Shown here in pieces: positions 10,101 through 17,561 of a stretch of 64,000 nucleotides of DNA. Position 1 is the first letter of the stretch. Every line of letters starts with the position of its first letter. The notes beneath the pieces are model-generated. The model saw nothing but the letters and a program-made list of their open reading frames with translations. It made no database searches and was not told the origin of the DNA. The DNA lies in the NCBI GenBank assembly GCA_963765935.1, contig CAVXXX010000002.1:124001-188000 (forward strand), read 5' to 3'. The position numbers were made by a program, and so were the translations under genes. This DNA comes from JAMXLG01 sp963765935. Its GTDB lineage: Bacteria; Vulcanimicrobiota; Vulcanimicrobiia; Vulcanimicrobiales; Vulcanimicrobiaceae.

Positions 10101-10260
10101 ACGAACCGCTTGCGTCAAAAGGCTTGAGCTTATGGGAAGCGGCGTTGCTTTGCGTTGACGGAACGAGGCCGCCACTGTGGTTCGAACATCCGGCGAGGAA
10201 AATCGCAACGGTTGTAAGCACAGCGCAAAGAATGCGATTTACGTTCGTGGACAAGTTCAC
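7141..10260 (-). CDS. Large lipoprotein: two LamG-like domains plus PQQ-type beta-propeller (copy A)
   Basis: This 1039-residue surface-type protein has a lipoprotein signal ending in IFLAGC (Cys25). Two concanavalin/LamG-like domains follow, at about residues 55-285 and 300-530; the second contains GPAAYYHLDD, LTLEAW and GTVDEVAIYTNVLSAAQIQNHY. Each is followed by a Thr-Pro linker (TPTPTP). The C-terminal half (about 555-1020) is a PQQ-type propeller with repeats such as LYAFNAATGAQLWS and MYAVNAATGAIVWQ. It is a tandem paralog of the gene at 10374-13487: the second LamG domain and the propeller are very similar, while the first LamG domain has diverged strongly. Start GTG. Probable role: outer-surface carbohydrate or polymer binding; whether PQQ is bound is unknown. 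Confidence 0.85.
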   Translation of the reverse strand: MNLSTNVNRILCAVLTTVAIFLAGCSNHSGGLVPSTQSNAASHKLKPFDASGSFEQMVLQDHPTQYFELEDTSCCTATNIGSSGASGTYTSSGIAYSLAGPLQGETSTAIGLPGHTSTAAISIGVSLPNPSTSGAFTVEDWVFPTFTSTNNNVNSYYAIWGYNGSHRLLVNNQSGAKGQLLAQLGGISFKSTKALAANAWNQVVFVYDGKNEYFYINGALDSSQAVTGVSLTSTYWLGQYDASDFYKFNGRMGQHMVFQGALSASVIQNHYTAGTTGGGSTPTPTPTPGATPTPTSTPIAGGDYPSVVLGDGPAAYYHLDDSGTMANDASGHAHTGTVGSSVTTGVAGLVPSFSDQSMTFPGSASAAGVVNVPQSTSLQPASTLTLEAWISFPATPATYTFVTGYGSDTSYAPYALFFRTGGQIVAQFYLTSGVLEVPSSLTLAANKTYHVVSTFDGTTGRIYVNGMQTGSVAKTGTIGDYFAGYGFSIGDDAAKSDPAFKGTVDEVAIYTNVLSAAQIQNHYTVGTTGGGATPTPTTAPTPTPSGPATDWLSFGYDLQRSGYNPNETTVGTGNVGALQKVWVFNVGSSPVHEPVYATNVNVNGVSTNVIYAGSNFGSTMYAVNAATGAIVWQDPVPFATYSCGGSHSQFSIGETPAIDRGKNRLYFADGQNQVHAVDLATGTEASGWPITIADYTPDHNFMHGGLTYNPSNGLLYAVTGSTCDISPWYGRIVAINTNGPSVAGTFFTMSGTSSQGASGGGVWGPGGGSIVPTNNNVAIAVGNADTTSGASQHSGFAEQIIELSPTLSTVVANNYPTNIPVIGGDNDFDFGATPLVFQPPGCPLMLAAENKSGMFELYDESTLSSGPIQYIAMSVPSDSALFIGTPAYDPATNLVYVGMPTTSGIYQPGLAAFSITSNCTLNTTPVWSAQFGPDGPRRSPISIANGVVYVGNYTGDTLYAFNAATGAQLWSVALSSYTGVGTVIANGMVYIGAQDGTITAYAPPAAAQILKKAVVKTSRSFVPVHHGVPRTTFSWERWP

Positions 10261-10373
10261 GCGAGCACCTTCGAAGGGAAGTTAGCATGGATGCGCCCCC
10301 AGTAATTGTATCAACGGTTTAACAAAAGAAGCATGGGCGCGATGGTGCCGTCGTCCAGGTCCAAAGTCCCGCG

Positions 10374-13300
10374 TTACTCGTTGATCCAGGCCGCCCATGA
10401 GTTTTTTGGAGCTGAGCGGTGCTTCGGCATAAATGACCGTGATGACTTGACGATCCTCTTGCTCAGGACTTGTGCTTGCGCGGGGGGTGCATATGCACGA
10501 ATCGTTCCGTCTGCGGCGCTGACATACACCATTCCGTTCGCGATGACGGTGCCGGCGTTACCCCAACTCGGCAGCGCGAGGGTCCACAGTTGCGCTCCCG
10601 TTGCGGCATTGAATGCGTAAAGCGTATCTCCCGTATAATTTCCGACGTAGACGACGCCGTTCGCAATCGAAAGCGGCGAGCGCGGCTCCTGTTGGCCGGA
10701 GGTAGCCGCAGGTCCGAAGTTTGCACTCCACACCGGTGTCGTGTTCAGCGTGCAGTTCGGCGCGATGCTAAATGCCGCAAGACCGGGCTGGTAGATACCG
10801 GACGTGGACGGCATCCCGACATAGACATAATTCGTAGCCGGATCGTACGCAGGCGCGCCAACGAAGCTCCCCTCATCCGAGGGAATCGACATGGCAACGT
10901 ATTGGATCGGTCCCGACGAGATCGTTGATTCGTCGTACAACTCGAACATACCGGACTTATTCTCCGCTGCGACCATCAACGGACAACCCGGCGGCTGGAA
11001 TACGAGCGGCGTTGCGCCGAAGTCAAAATCGTCGTACCCGGAGAGCACCGGGATGTTTGTCGGATAGTTGTTCGCGACGATGGAGCTCAGCATCGATGAT
11101 AGTTCGACGATTTGCTCCGCATACGCCGCGTGCTGCGACGAATTCAGCGCCGTATCGGCGTTTCCGGTCGCGATGACAACGTTGTCGCTCGTCGGAACGA
11201 TCGTACCGCCGCCCGGGCCCCAGATTCCGCCACCGCTGCCGCCCTGCGTCGACGTGCCGCTCATCGTAAAGAACGTTCCGACGATACTGGGTCCGCTGGT
11301 GTCGATTGCAACAATGCGTCCGTACCACGGCGAGATGTCGCACGTCGAGCCCGTTACGGCATAGAGCAAACCGTTGGACGAATTGTAGGTGAGCCCACCG
11401 TGCATGAAGTTGTGATCCGGCGTGTAGTTCGCTACGGTGATCGGCCACCCGGTTGCCTCGACACCGGTGGCGAGGTTGACGGCGTGCACTTGATTCCGGC
11501 CGTCCGCGAAATAAAGGCGATTCTTCGCGCGGTCGATTGCGGGGGTCTCGCCGATGGAGAACGTCGATGTTCCCGATCCGCAGCTATATGACGCGGACGG
11601 AACCGGATCTTGCCAAACGATAGCACTCGTCGCCGCATTGATTGCGTACATCGTCGAGCCGTATAGCGAACCCGCGTAAATAATGTTCGTCGGTGTGCCG
11701 CTAACGTCGACGTTTGCCGCATAGACCGGTTCGTGTACCATGCTGGAACCAACGTTGAACGTCCAAACGAGTTGCAACGCACTCACATTGCCCGCGTTGA
11801 CGCTGGTTTCATTGGGGTTATAACCGGTCCGCTGGAGATCGTAGCCAAAAGAGAGCCAGTCGGTCGCCGGTCCGGAGGGCGTCGGTGTCGGCGACGGCGT
11901 GGGCGTTGCGCCGCCGCCCGTCGTTGCAGCGACGTAGTGATTCTGAATCTGCGTAGCACTCAGCGCTTTCGTGTAAACCGCGACTTCGTCGACCGTTCCT
12001 TTGAAGGCTGGATCGCTCTTTCCGGCGTCGTCCCCGATGGAAAAGCCGTAGCCTGCGAAGTAATCGCGTAGCGTGCCTGTTTTTGCGACGCTGCCCCGTT
12101 GCGTCCCGTTGACGTAGATGCGGCCCGTGGTTCCATCGAACGTCGCGGCGACGTAATACGTCGTGTTCGCCGCAAGCTTCACACTGGATGGAACTTCGAG
12201 CACCCCGCTGCTGAGATAGAACTGCGCGACAATTTGTCCGCCGGCGTGGAAGAAGAGGCCGTAGGGCGCGTAGTTCGCGTCCGTACCGTATCCGGTTACG
12301 AACGTGTACGCTGCCGGCGTTGAGGGAAAGTTCATCCATGCTTCGAGCGTTAGCGTGGATGCCGGCTGCAACGACGCGTTTGCCGGCACATTGACGACAC
12401 CCGCAGCGGTTGCGCTTCCGGGGAACGTCATTGCCGCATTCGAGAACGATGATACGAGCCCGGCGGCGCCTTTTGTTACTGTGGACCCGATGGTTCCGCT
12501 CAATCCGTGGCCCGATGCGTCCATCGCTGTTGTGCCGCTATCGTCGAGATGATAGTATGCTGCAGGTCCGTCGCCGAGAACGACCGTCGGATAGTTACCG
12601 CTCACAATCGGCGTAGACGTCGGCGTCGGTGTCGGTGAAGGCACTGGTGTCGGCGAGGGCGTCGCGACGCCGCCGCTCGTTCCGGCCCCGTAATGATTTC
12701 CGATCTGCGTCGCCGTTAGCACTTGACCGGCGTACACCGCGACTTCGTCGATCGTTCCCACGAATTCGGGATCTTCGAGTTGCGCATCATCACCGATCGT
12801 AAAACCGTAGTTCGGAATGTATCCCGTCAACGTCCCGGTTTTCGCAAGGCTCGCTGCCAGAGCGCCGTTGACATAAATCCGTCCCGTCGTCCCATCGTAT
12901 GTTGAAACGACGTGGTAGATCGTGTTGACTTTGAGCGTCGTTGGCGCGGGAACTTCGAGAACGCCTGTGCTCAAATAGAATTGTGCAACGATTTGCCCGC
13001 CGGCACGGAAAAAGAGCGAATATGGTGCGTACGCTCGATCGCTGCCGTACGCGACTGCCGTCGTGTACGTCTTGGGAATCGTTGAAAAGCGCAACCATGC
13101 TTCGAGCGAAACTTTGGTAACGGCTTCCATCGCCTTGACTTCCGGCACGCTGACGATGCCTGCCGACGTCGTGCCGCCGGGGAAGCTCATTGCGGTGTCG
13201 CTTCCCGCAATTAAACCGGCAACGCCTTCCGTTACCGATGCGCCAACGGTTGCGGTATAGCCGTTTCCGCTGCTATCGAGCGCAGTCGTTCCGGTTCCAT

Positions 13301-13487
13301 TCAAGCGGTAATAGCCGGTGGGGTGATCGCCGAGAACGATGCTCGCGTAATCGTCGCTTGCATCCATCGGATGCAGGCGGCCGCCGACCGTCGTCGGATT
13401 CATCGATGATCCACTGTGCCCGGAACAAGCCGTGAAAAGCGCAAACGCTACACCAAGGCACGTCAGACTTGCGACGTGTAACCGCAT
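10374..13487 (-). CDS. Large lipoprotein: two LamG-like domains plus PQQ-type beta-propeller (copy B)
   Basis: This paralog of the downstream gene has 1037 residues. The signal peptide ends in ALFTAC (Cys21). The two LamG-like domains (about residues 45-270 and 300-525) resemble each other closely, sharing VNGxxxxSxAKTGT and DEVAVY patterns ending in TQIxNHY, so they arose by internal duplication. Thr-Pro linkers separate the modules. The propeller begins ATDWLSFGYDLQRTGYNPNE and ends in YAPPAQAQVLSKR, almost matching copy A. Start ATG at 13487; a 113-base gap separates it from copy A. LamG-type domains usually bind polysaccharide or protein ligands; the ligand here is unknown. Confidence 0.85.
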   Translation of the reverse strand: MRLHVASLTCLGVAFALFTACSGHSGSSMNPTTVGGRLHPMDASDDYASIVLGDHPTGYYRLNGTGTTALDSSGNGYTATVGASVTEGVAGLIAGSDTAMSFPGGTTSAGIVSVPEVKAMEAVTKVSLEAWLRFSTIPKTYTTAVAYGSDRAYAPYSLFFRAGGQIVAQFYLSTGVLEVPAPTTLKVNTIYHVVSTYDGTTGRIYVNGALAASLAKTGTLTGYIPNYGFTIGDDAQLEDPEFVGTIDEVAVYAGQVLTATQIGNHYGAGTSGGVATPSPTPVPSPTPTPTSTPIVSGNYPTVVLGDGPAAYYHLDDSGTTAMDASGHGLSGTIGSTVTKGAAGLVSSFSNAAMTFPGSATAAGVVNVPANASLQPASTLTLEAWMNFPSTPAAYTFVTGYGTDANYAPYGLFFHAGGQIVAQFYLSSGVLEVPSSVKLAANTTYYVAATFDGTTGRIYVNGTQRGSVAKTGTLRDYFAGYGFSIGDDAGKSDPAFKGTVDEVAVYTKALSATQIQNHYVAATTGGGATPTPSPTPTPSGPATDWLSFGYDLQRTGYNPNETSVNAGNVSALQLVWTFNVGSSMVHEPVYAANVDVSGTPTNIIYAGSLYGSTMYAINAATSAIVWQDPVPSASYSCGSGTSTFSIGETPAIDRAKNRLYFADGRNQVHAVNLATGVEATGWPITVANYTPDHNFMHGGLTYNSSNGLLYAVTGSTCDISPWYGRIVAIDTSGPSIVGTFFTMSGTSTQGGSGGGIWGPGGGTIVPTSDNVVIATGNADTALNSSQHAAYAEQIVELSSMLSSIVANNYPTNIPVLSGYDDFDFGATPLVFQPPGCPLMVAAENKSGMFELYDESTISSGPIQYVAMSIPSDEGSFVGAPAYDPATNYVYVGMPSTSGIYQPGLAAFSIAPNCTLNTTPVWSANFGPAATSGQQEPRSPLSIANGVVYVGNYTGDTLYAFNAATGAQLWTLALPSWGNAGTVIANGMVYVSAADGTIRAYAPPAQAQVLSKRIVKSSRSFMPKHRSAPKNSWAAWINE

Positions 13488-13609
13488 TGCACGTTAACGG
13501 TAGCGTCCTTTTACGATCGGTAAGAGAGCACAGCGATTTATCGTGTGGGCCTTTTGACGTATGCGCTGCGTACCGCGACATACATGCAGCTAGCCCGCGA
13601 TTGCAATAT

Positions 13610-15883
13610 TCATTCGCCCGCGTTGGCTACGCGCCGTTCGTCAACGATTGCCAGCTCACCAAGCTGAGCGAGTGCAATCGGCGGCGAGAAGAAGAAGCCC
13701 TGGCCGTAGGTAACACCGAGCATCGTCAGCTCGTCGATCTGCGCGGCCCGCTCCACGCCTTCTGCCGTTGTTGTTAAACCGAGCACATGCGCGAGTGCAA
13801 CAATGCTGCGCACAATTTCTCGCGAGCGCTCGTCCGTATCGATTTCTGCGACGAACGACCGGTCTATTTTCAAACCGGAGATCGGGAGCCTCTGAAGATA
13901 TGAGAGCGACGAATAGCCGGTGCCGAAGTCATCGAGCACAACCGAAATCCCGAGCTCGGCGAGAGCCTTGAGCGTTTTATGGGCTTCGTCGGCTCGTGTC
14001 ATCATCGTGGTCTCGGTGATTTCCAGCCGGACGCATTGCGGTTCTACGCCGTACTCGTCCAAGAGGCTGCGCAACTGCTTCGCAAAAAGCGGCGAGGTCA
14101 GTTCCGGAGCCGACACATTCAGTGCGATCGCCGAACCAGGAAATTGAGCTAAGATGCGCTTAGCATTCGAAAGCGTCGCCCGCTGGATCGCGGCGTCGAT
14201 TTGGTAAACGAATCCGCGCGACTCCGAGAACGGAACGAATTGGGAAGCGGAAATGAGTGAACCGCTGCGCTGCCATCGCGCCAGCGCCTCAAACGATGTA
14301 ATCTTTCTGCTCGCAATTTCGACGATCGGCTGAAAATGTGGAACGATATCGCCGTGCTCGATCGCGCGGCGTAAGTCCATTTCGAGTTCCGCATCGAGAG
14401 CAATTTGGCGGCGCATCTCCGTATCGAAGAGCGCGCAGCGCGCGCGCCCACGATTCTTCGCGGCATACATGGCGATGTCTGCGTCGCGCAACAACTCTTC
14501 GGCGCTGTGATACGAGGCATCGACGGTCGCAATGCCGATCGATGCTTGCGGATAGATCGTTCGACCGTAGAGTACGGCTGGCTCTGCGATGGAACGCAGA
14601 AGCAGCTCGCCCGTGCGATAGACGCGATCTGCCGCGCATGGCAGCAGCAACACGTATTCGTCGCCGCCGAGGCGCGCCACAAAACCTTCCGGACCCACAC
14701 GCGCGGCCAGGCGCGTTGCCAAGATTCGCAACAACTCGTCGCCGGCCGGATGACCCAACGTTTCGTTCGTGATATTAAAGCGGTCGAGATCGACGAGAAA
14801 GACGGCGTGCGCACCCGGCCCGGCGACGAGCACGCGCGCGCCGGCCTCGAGAAACGCCGCGCGATTCGGCAAACCGGTAAGCGCGTCCGTGAACGCCGCT
14901 TTGCGCAGCTCCGCCTCGACCCGCTTAGCGACGGCGATCTCGTCCTCGAGACGGATCTGTTCTGCGCGGGAGGCGAGCGCCGCCGCAGTCGCGCGCCAGC
15001 GTCCAACCAAAAACACTGCGGCGCAGCCTGCAAAGATCCAAAGAACGGCGACGGCAACGGCGGCTGTCGTTACGGTTTCGCGGTGCGCCGCGAGCAGCGG
15101 CTTTGCGTCGCTCGTAAGATGGACCATCGCGCGTGAATAGTCGAGATGGAGGGCTGCATCACGGTAACGCGCCGCGTCAGCCGGAACCGGGCGGGTAGAG
15201 ACGAGCGCGCCTTGGCGGGGGCGGGAGATCCAGGCGACGTCGCCGTCACGCGTGCCGCTCATGAGCATCTCCCGGAACTGATCGGTGCGCGTGTCGACCG
15301 ACGCAATACCCAGGAGCTTCCCGTTACGGTAGAACGCCTGCAAGACGCTGATGTAGCTGCGGCCGTACGCCCTGAAGGGCCCGGCATAGGCGACGCCGCC
15401 CTGCTGGGAAACCGCGGAGCGGTACCAGAGACTGGATCGATAATCGCCGTCCGCTACTGACGATGTCCGCACGACTTCGTCGGCGGGTTCGTGATCGTAG
15501 AAACTCACGAAACGAAGTCGAGAATCGAACGCGCCGGGAGCATAGAACACGCCGAGGCCATAGACTTGGGAATCACGACGCGCAAGGAACGTCCGCGCGA
15601 GCAGCCATCGGATCGTCCGTTCGTCGCCGACCGTATCGTTCGCGAAGCGCGATGCCGTCAATACGAGCTGATTCGCGCAAGCGAAATACTGATCGATGCG
15701 ATGCTCGACGCGTTGCAAGCGCACCATTTGGCTCGACGCAAAGTTGTCATCGATCGCGTGTAACCGCGACCGGGAACTTACGAGAATCGCGACGGTGCCC
15801 GCCATGGCCAGCGCGGCGAGCACGACAAGCCAAAACCACGGCCACCGATACGCGAGCGGCGTTCGCCCGTCCGTCGTGCCCAT
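13610..15883 (-). CDS. Membrane c-di-GMP enzyme: Cache-like sensor, GGDEF and EAL domains
   Basis: This protein probably makes and/or degrades cyclic di-GMP in response to an extracytoplasmic signal. Two membrane segments (about residues 13-32 and 270-295) enclose a Cache-type periplasmic sensor (YGLGVFYAP, SYISVLQAF). The GGDEF domain (about 330-490) has TDALTGLPNRAAF and the active-site motif GGDEY, a tolerated variant of GGDEF. The EAL domain (about 500-750) has SFEALARWQ, NVSAPEL, EITETTMM, DDFGTGYSSLSYL and KIDRSFV, so the phosphodiesterase metal ligands look intact. I chose the ATG at 15883, with AGG just upstream, over a GTG at 15937, because the membrane helix then follows the usual short cytoplasmic tail. 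757 residues. Confidence 0.9.
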   Translation of the reverse strand: MGTTDGRTPLAYRWPWFWLVVLAALAMAGTVAILVSSRSRLHAIDDNFASSQMVRLQRVEHRIDQYFACANQLVLTASRFANDTVGDERTIRWLLARTFLARRDSQVYGLGVFYAPGAFDSRLRFVSFYDHEPADEVVRTSSVADGDYRSSLWYRSAVSQQGGVAYAGPFRAYGRSYISVLQAFYRNGKLLGIASVDTRTDQFREMLMSGTRDGDVAWISRPRQGALVSTRPVPADAARYRDAALHLDYSRAMVHLTSDAKPLLAAHRETVTTAAVAVAVLWIFAGCAAVFLVGRWRATAAALASRAEQIRLEDEIAVAKRVEAELRKAAFTDALTGLPNRAAFLEAGARVLVAGPGAHAVFLVDLDRFNITNETLGHPAGDELLRILATRLAARVGPEGFVARLGGDEYVLLLPCAADRVYRTGELLLRSIAEPAVLYGRTIYPQASIGIATVDASYHSAEELLRDADIAMYAAKNRGRARCALFDTEMRRQIALDAELEMDLRRAIEHGDIVPHFQPIVEIASRKITSFEALARWQRSGSLISASQFVPFSESRGFVYQIDAAIQRATLSNAKRILAQFPGSAIALNVSAPELTSPLFAKQLRSLLDEYGVEPQCVRLEITETTMMTRADEAHKTLKALAELGISVVLDDFGTGYSSLSYLQRLPISGLKIDRSFVAEIDTDERSREIVRSIVALAHVLGLTTTAEGVERAAQIDELTMLGVTYGQGFFFSPPIALAQLGELAIVDERRVANAGE

Positions 15884-15922
15884 ACCTGATATGTAATTCG
15901 GCCATCTGGGTCCCAATGCGTA

Positions 15923-16007
15923 CTCTCCACAGGCCACACTACATCACCAAATCACTGTTTGTGGATATTAGCTAGTGTGTGGAAAAAGGGCCTAGCCTCT
16001 CCACAGG
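15923..16007. repeat. Two direct copies of CTCTCCACAGG between divergent genes
   Basis: The 11-base word CTCTCCACAGG occurs at 15923-15933 and again at 15997-16007, 74 bases apart. The two copies flank the short gap between the c-di-GMP gene (minus strand) and the transporter gene (plus strand). The second copy lies inside the transporter ORF if its GTG at 15979 is used, but in the leader if the ATG at 16024 is used. The spacing (seven helical turns) would suit a regulator binding twice on one face of the helix. This is only an observation; no regulator is known. Confidence 0.35.
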
Positions 16008-17268
16008 GGTACGAACGGCACCGATGTCTGCGGTTCAATCAGCGGCGGTGTGGGCCGTGAGCGCCTGTGCCGTTGTCGGAATTCTCGTGCGTCCGAGGCG
16101 GACACCGGAGTGGATCTGGTCCCTTGCGGGCGGCGCGGTGGCCGCCGCGGTGAGCGCGATGAGCGCCGCGGCCGTCGCGCACGCAGTGCTCCGAGGCGCC
16201 GACGTCTATGCGTTCTTGATCGGAATTTTGAGTTTGGCGGAATTGGCGCGTGCCGAACACGTGTTCGATGTCATCGCATTGCGAATGCTTCGCGCAGCAG
16301 GCGGCTCGCAGACCCAGCTGTTTGCTTGGATCTACGGCGCAGGAACGCTGCTGACCGCATTACTCTCCAACGACACCACGATCGTCGTTCTGACTCCGGC
16401 CGTTCTGGCTGCCCTGGCACGAACGCGCAGCGAGCCGTTGCCATATCTCTTTATCTGCGCATTCGTTGCAAATGCGGCATCGTTTCTGCTGCCGATCTCC
16501 AACCCGGCGAACCTCGTGCTGTTCGACGGCGCATTACCGCCGGTCGTTCCGTGGCTGCAGGCATTCGGGGTCGCGGCCCTCGCGGCAATCATGCTCACGT
16601 ACCTCGTCCTTCGGCTGCGCTTTCGACGCGAGTTGCAAGGCCCGTACGACTACCATGCCGGCGAGCCGGCGGTTGCGCGCAGCGTGCTGTGGGCCGGTGT
16701 CCTCCTCGCGGTCTCTGCCGTGGCCCTCGTCGCGGCGGCCTCGTTTGGCGTCAACGTCGGCTATACGGCACTAGGCGCGGCGTTTTTTTCACTGGCGACG
16801 ATGGCGGTCCGTTCCCCGGCGAGCGCGGGGACTGCGCTCCGGCACACGACGTGGTCGATTGTTCCGCTCGTCGCCGGGCTCTTCGTCATCGTGGCAGCAC
16901 TGGATCGTAGCGGCGCGATCGACGCCATTCGCGCCCTGCTCCATCGAAGCGAAGCGCTCGGGATCGCGGGTACGTTCTACCTTGGTGCCGTGATGACGAT
17001 CGCATCAAATCTCTTCAACAATCTTCCCGTTGCGCTAGCATCCGGAGTAGCCGTGCAATCGGTCCACGTTTCGCAGCGTGTCGCTGACGCGGCGCTCGTT
17101 GGGGTTGATCTCGGTCCCAATCTCGCGGTATCCGGTTCGCTCGCCACGCTGTTATGGCTCGTCGTCCTGCGCCGCGAAGGGATCAACGTCTCGGCTTGGC
17201 AGTTTTTGCAGGTCGGAACAGTTGTCTTATTGCCGGCCCTCGCCGCCGCTCTTCTTCTTGTCCGTTAA
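15979..17268 (+). CDS. ArsB/NhaD-like ion transporter membrane protein
   Basis: This is an integral membrane protein of the ion transporter superfamily (ArsB, NhaD, SLC13-like), with about 10-12 hydrophobic segments. Two half-repeats carry the family signatures: LTALLSNDTTIVVLTP near residue 120 with ISNPANLVLF near 175, and SNLFNNLPVALASG near 340 with LGPNLAVSGSLATLLWL near 378. The Asn/Pro-rich re-entrant loops are typical of ArsB-type arsenite or Na+/H+ antiport proteins. No arsR, arsC or arsA gene is adjacent, so arsenite is not supported by context. The GTG at 15979 has no good ribosome site; the ATG at 16024 is an alternative. The substrate is undetermined. Confidence 0.78.
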   Translation: MEKGPSLSTGVRTAPMSAVQSAAVWAVSACAVVGILVRPRRTPEWIWSLAGGAVAAAVSAMSAAAVAHAVLRGADVYAFLIGILSLAELARAEHVFDVIALRMLRAAGGSQTQLFAWIYGAGTLLTALLSNDTTIVVLTPAVLAALARTRSEPLPYLFICAFVANAASFLLPISNPANLVLFDGALPPVVPWLQAFGVAALAAIMLTYLVLRLRFRRELQGPYDYHAGEPAVARSVLWAGVLLAVSAVALVAAASFGVNVGYTALGAAFFSLATMAVRSPASAGTALRHTTWSIVPLVAGLFVIVAALDRSGAIDAIRALLHRSEALGIAGTFYLGAVMTIASNLFNNLPVALASGVAVQSVHVSQRVADAALVGVDLGPNLAVSGSLATLLWLVVLRREGINVSAWQFLQVGTVVLLPALAAALLLVR

Positions 17269-17286
17269 TGTGGGAACATCTAACCT

Positions 17287-17505
17287 GTGTCCAAGAACGT
17301 TACCCTGATCGTTTTTACCATCGCCCTCATTCTGCTCGGAAGTGCAACATACGTTAAGGATCGCGCCGTCGCCGTCGCTGCGCATAACGTCACCGAAATG
17401 CAAGTCGACGATACCATGTTGATGATGTTTGCCGGGCCGATTGGAATGGTGCAGTCGGTCCTCGATGAGATCGCGGTTTATAAGTCGATGTCACGATTCG
17501 GATAA
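17287..17505 (+). CDS. Small single-pass membrane protein, unknown
   Basis: This is a 72-residue ORF starting with GTG, 18 bases after the transporter stop. Residues 5-22 form one hydrophobic helix (LIVFTIALILLGSATYV). The remainder is soluble and contains DDTMLMMFAGPIGMVQSVLDEI. I do not recognise a family. The tight spacing to the upstream transporter suggests co-transcription, possibly as an accessory subunit, but it could equally lead into the next gene 56 bases downstream. Coding is plausible from the clear membrane helix and the absence of a better ORF, but it is not proven. Confidence 0.5.
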   Translation: MSKNVTLIVFTIALILLGSATYVKDRAVAVAAHNVTEMQVDDTMLMMFAGPIGMVQSVLDEIAVYKSMSRFG

Positions 17506-17561
17506 CAGCATCGTCCCGCGCGGTGCTACCATGATCCCGCCTACGCAAAGAGGGTGTGGTC

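Noticed and set aside
14149..15057. A 302-residue minus-strand frame inside the GGDEF/EAL gene
   Set aside because: It lies in another frame of a gene with intact GGDEF and EAL motifs; Ser/Arg-rich low-complexity text.
15955..15975. A DnaA-box-like TGTGGATAT near a divergent gap, suggesting an origin
   Set aside because: Only one imperfect copy, no dnaA or dnaN, no AT-rich unwinding region.
15979..17268. Arsenic resistance operon
   Set aside because: The transporter is of the ArsB superfamily but no arsR, arsC, arsA or arsenite-binding Cys cluster gene is nearby, so the substrate is left open.
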